DNA from: Methanovulcanius yangii
GTDB taxonomy: Archaea; Halobacteriota; Methanomicrobia; Methanomicrobiales; Methanomicrobiaceae
Reading direction: 5' to 3'
Assembly (NCBI RefSeq): GCF_018687785.1
Contig: NZ_LTBL01000001.1
Coordinates: 1,417,780 to 1,481,779, forward strand
Length of the DNA: 64,000 nucleotides
The translations under genes were made by a program, and so were the position numbers. The stretch's first letter is position 1; every line of letters begins with the position of its first letter. The notes under the pieces are model-generated. The model worked only from the letters and a program-made list of their open reading frames with translations, did not search any database and was not told where the DNA came from. Below, in pieces: positions 63,338-64,000 of the stretch.

Positions 63338-63350
63338 AACATATATAGGT
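63338..63350 (+). promoter_or_regulatory. TATA-like element before gar1
   Basis: ACATATATAGG lies about 50 bases before the TTG start of gar1; a second TTTTTATACC tract is at about 63320-63331. Either could serve the gar1-tfb transcript. Confidence 0.45.
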
Positions 63351-63392
63351 TACGAAGCACACCGTCAACCACATTTTGGAAGGTTTTTTAAA

Positions 63393-63617
63393 TTGAAACT
63401 GGCAGGACGAGTAAAACATATCTGTGGCAGTCGGACCCTCGTCATCGAGTGCGATCCGGGACAGCTTCCGCGTCTACACACCACCGTCACGGACCGTCGC
63501 CTGAAACCTGTTGGAAAGCTGGTTGAGGTGTTTGGAAACATCAGAGCGCCCTATGGACTCGTTGTCTGCAAAGGCACGTGCACCACCATCCCGGGGGAGA
63601 AGCTCTTCACGAAATAA
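63393..63617 (+). CDS. gar1: H/ACA RNP component Gar1
   Basis: This 74-residue protein is the archaeal Gar1 of H/ACA pseudouridylation RNPs. It shows the beta-barrel pattern KLAGRVKHIC, LKPVGKLVEVFGNIRAPYGLV. I choose the TTG at 63393, which directly precedes the conserved KLAGRV start; upstream residues do not look like the family. It is followed by tfb with a 15-base gap, the gar1-tfb pair common in Euryarchaea. Confidence 0.9.
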   Translation: MKLAGRVKHICGSRTLVIECDPGQLPRLHTTVTDRRLKPVGKLVEVFGNIRAPYGLVVCKGTCTTIPGEKLFTK

Positions 63618-63632
63618 TCAAGGTGAGATACA

Positions 63633-64000
63633 ATGCAGGAAATTGAGAAACTCAAACAGCTTCAGTCCCAGCGCGAGGCTTTGCGCCAGAGAACTGCGGA
63701 AAAACAGGAGAAAACAACAAAGATCGAGGAGACGACCAAGACCGTCTGTCCCGAGTGCGGCAGCCGCCAGCTCGTTCAGGACTACGAGCGTGCCGAACTC
63801 GTCTGCCAGAACTGTGGTCTGGTTCTGGACGAGGAGTTCATCGACCGCGGTCCCGAGTGGCGTGCCTTCGACCACGACCAGCGGATGAAGCGGTCCCGTG
63901 TCGGCGCCCCGATGACGTTTACGATCCACGACAAGGGTCTCTCCACGATGATCGACTGGAGGAACCGTGACTCCTACGGCCGTGCCATCTCCTCCAAAAA
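63633..64000 (+). CDS. tfb: Transcription initiation factor B (TFB), 5' part
   Basis: The gene runs off the window; 122 codons are visible. After a coiled N-terminal segment there is a zinc ribbon, CPECG (about 38-42) and CQNCG (about 57-61). The B-finger region follows (DRGPEWRAF, then [19 protein letters not shown]). TFB recruits RNA polymerase to TBP-bound promoters. AGGTGAG precedes the ATG. Confidence 0.97.
   Translation, partial: MQEIEKLKQLQSQREALRQRTAEKQEKTTKIEETTKTVCPECGSRQLVQDYERAELVCQNCGLVLDEEFIDRGPEWRAFDHDQRMKRSRVGAPMTFTIHDKGLSTMIDWRNRDSYGRAISSK

Overview
The window is a piece of a GC-rich methanogenic euryarchaeal chromosome. It most resembles the order Methanomicrobiales (Methanofollis/Methanoculleus-like). 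This is inferred from archaeal information-processing genes (SecE-Spt5-L11-L1-P0-L12, aIF5B, S6e, S8e, Gar1-TFB, SRP19, DTD2-type DtdA, archaeal Thg1), a tetrahydromethanopterin gene (mptE), hypB, an AMP-forming acetyl-CoA synthetase, PEGA-repeat surface proteins and a wHTH-PAS regulator. Many genes have a TATA box about 25-29 bases before the start codon and look leaderless; others have GGAGG/AGGTGA-type ribosome binding sites.

Layout. 1-489: no convincing gene. 490-8011 (minus): a secreted thioredoxin/CcdA-like fusion, then the block TIGR00725-dtdA-ftsZ-secE-spt5-L11-L1-P0-L12, read right to left. 8104-17444: ileS, convergent thg1, a divergent PRC-barrel/S2P protease pair, an overlapping operon (DHH-RCK phosphoesterase, mptE, COG1031 radical SAM) and tRNA-Lys(CTT). 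17571-26712: an ABC exporter (ATPase divergent from two permeases, the first carrying a PrsW-like domain), two PEGA surface proteins (the first apparently frameshifted in its C-terminal anchor), a B12-binding radical SAM enzyme, a PhzF-like isomerase and a possible 31-residue membrane peptide. 26827-49728: the surface-fibre locus. It holds a secreted CxxC thioredoxin-like protein, a giant protein of about 5544 residues with 53 near-identical 92-residue CnaB/SpaA-like domains, and a smaller 1084-residue paralogue with the same ends but a mixed CnaB/SdrD-B middle. 49729-54045: acs divergent from a wHTH-PAS regulator, and an AT-rich insert with a small basic protein and an HNH nuclease. 54095-64000: membrane proteins, a Cys-cluster protein, tRNA-His(GTG), a candidate structured RNA, aIF5B-S6e, DUF2240, S8e, hypB/SRP19, a PHP phosphoesterase, gar1 and the start of tfb.

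The most striking region is the surface-fibre locus. The giant gene contains a 14,628-bp array of exactly 53 units of 276 bp, in which I see only two variable positions. Each unit has the Lys-Glu-Asn pattern expected of an intramolecular isopeptide bond, plus two Cys. The smaller paralogue contains one clear version of the same unit, which suggests the giant arose by amplifying it. Both genes share a sequence element about 400 bases upstream of the start codon, immediately downstream of a TATA-like tract, which suggests co-regulation through long leaders. A neighbouring secreted CGSC protein could handle the many cysteines.

Other links: Thg1 is encoded together with a tRNA-His gene that lacks an encoded G-1, and single central TATA elements appear to serve divergent leaderless gene pairs.
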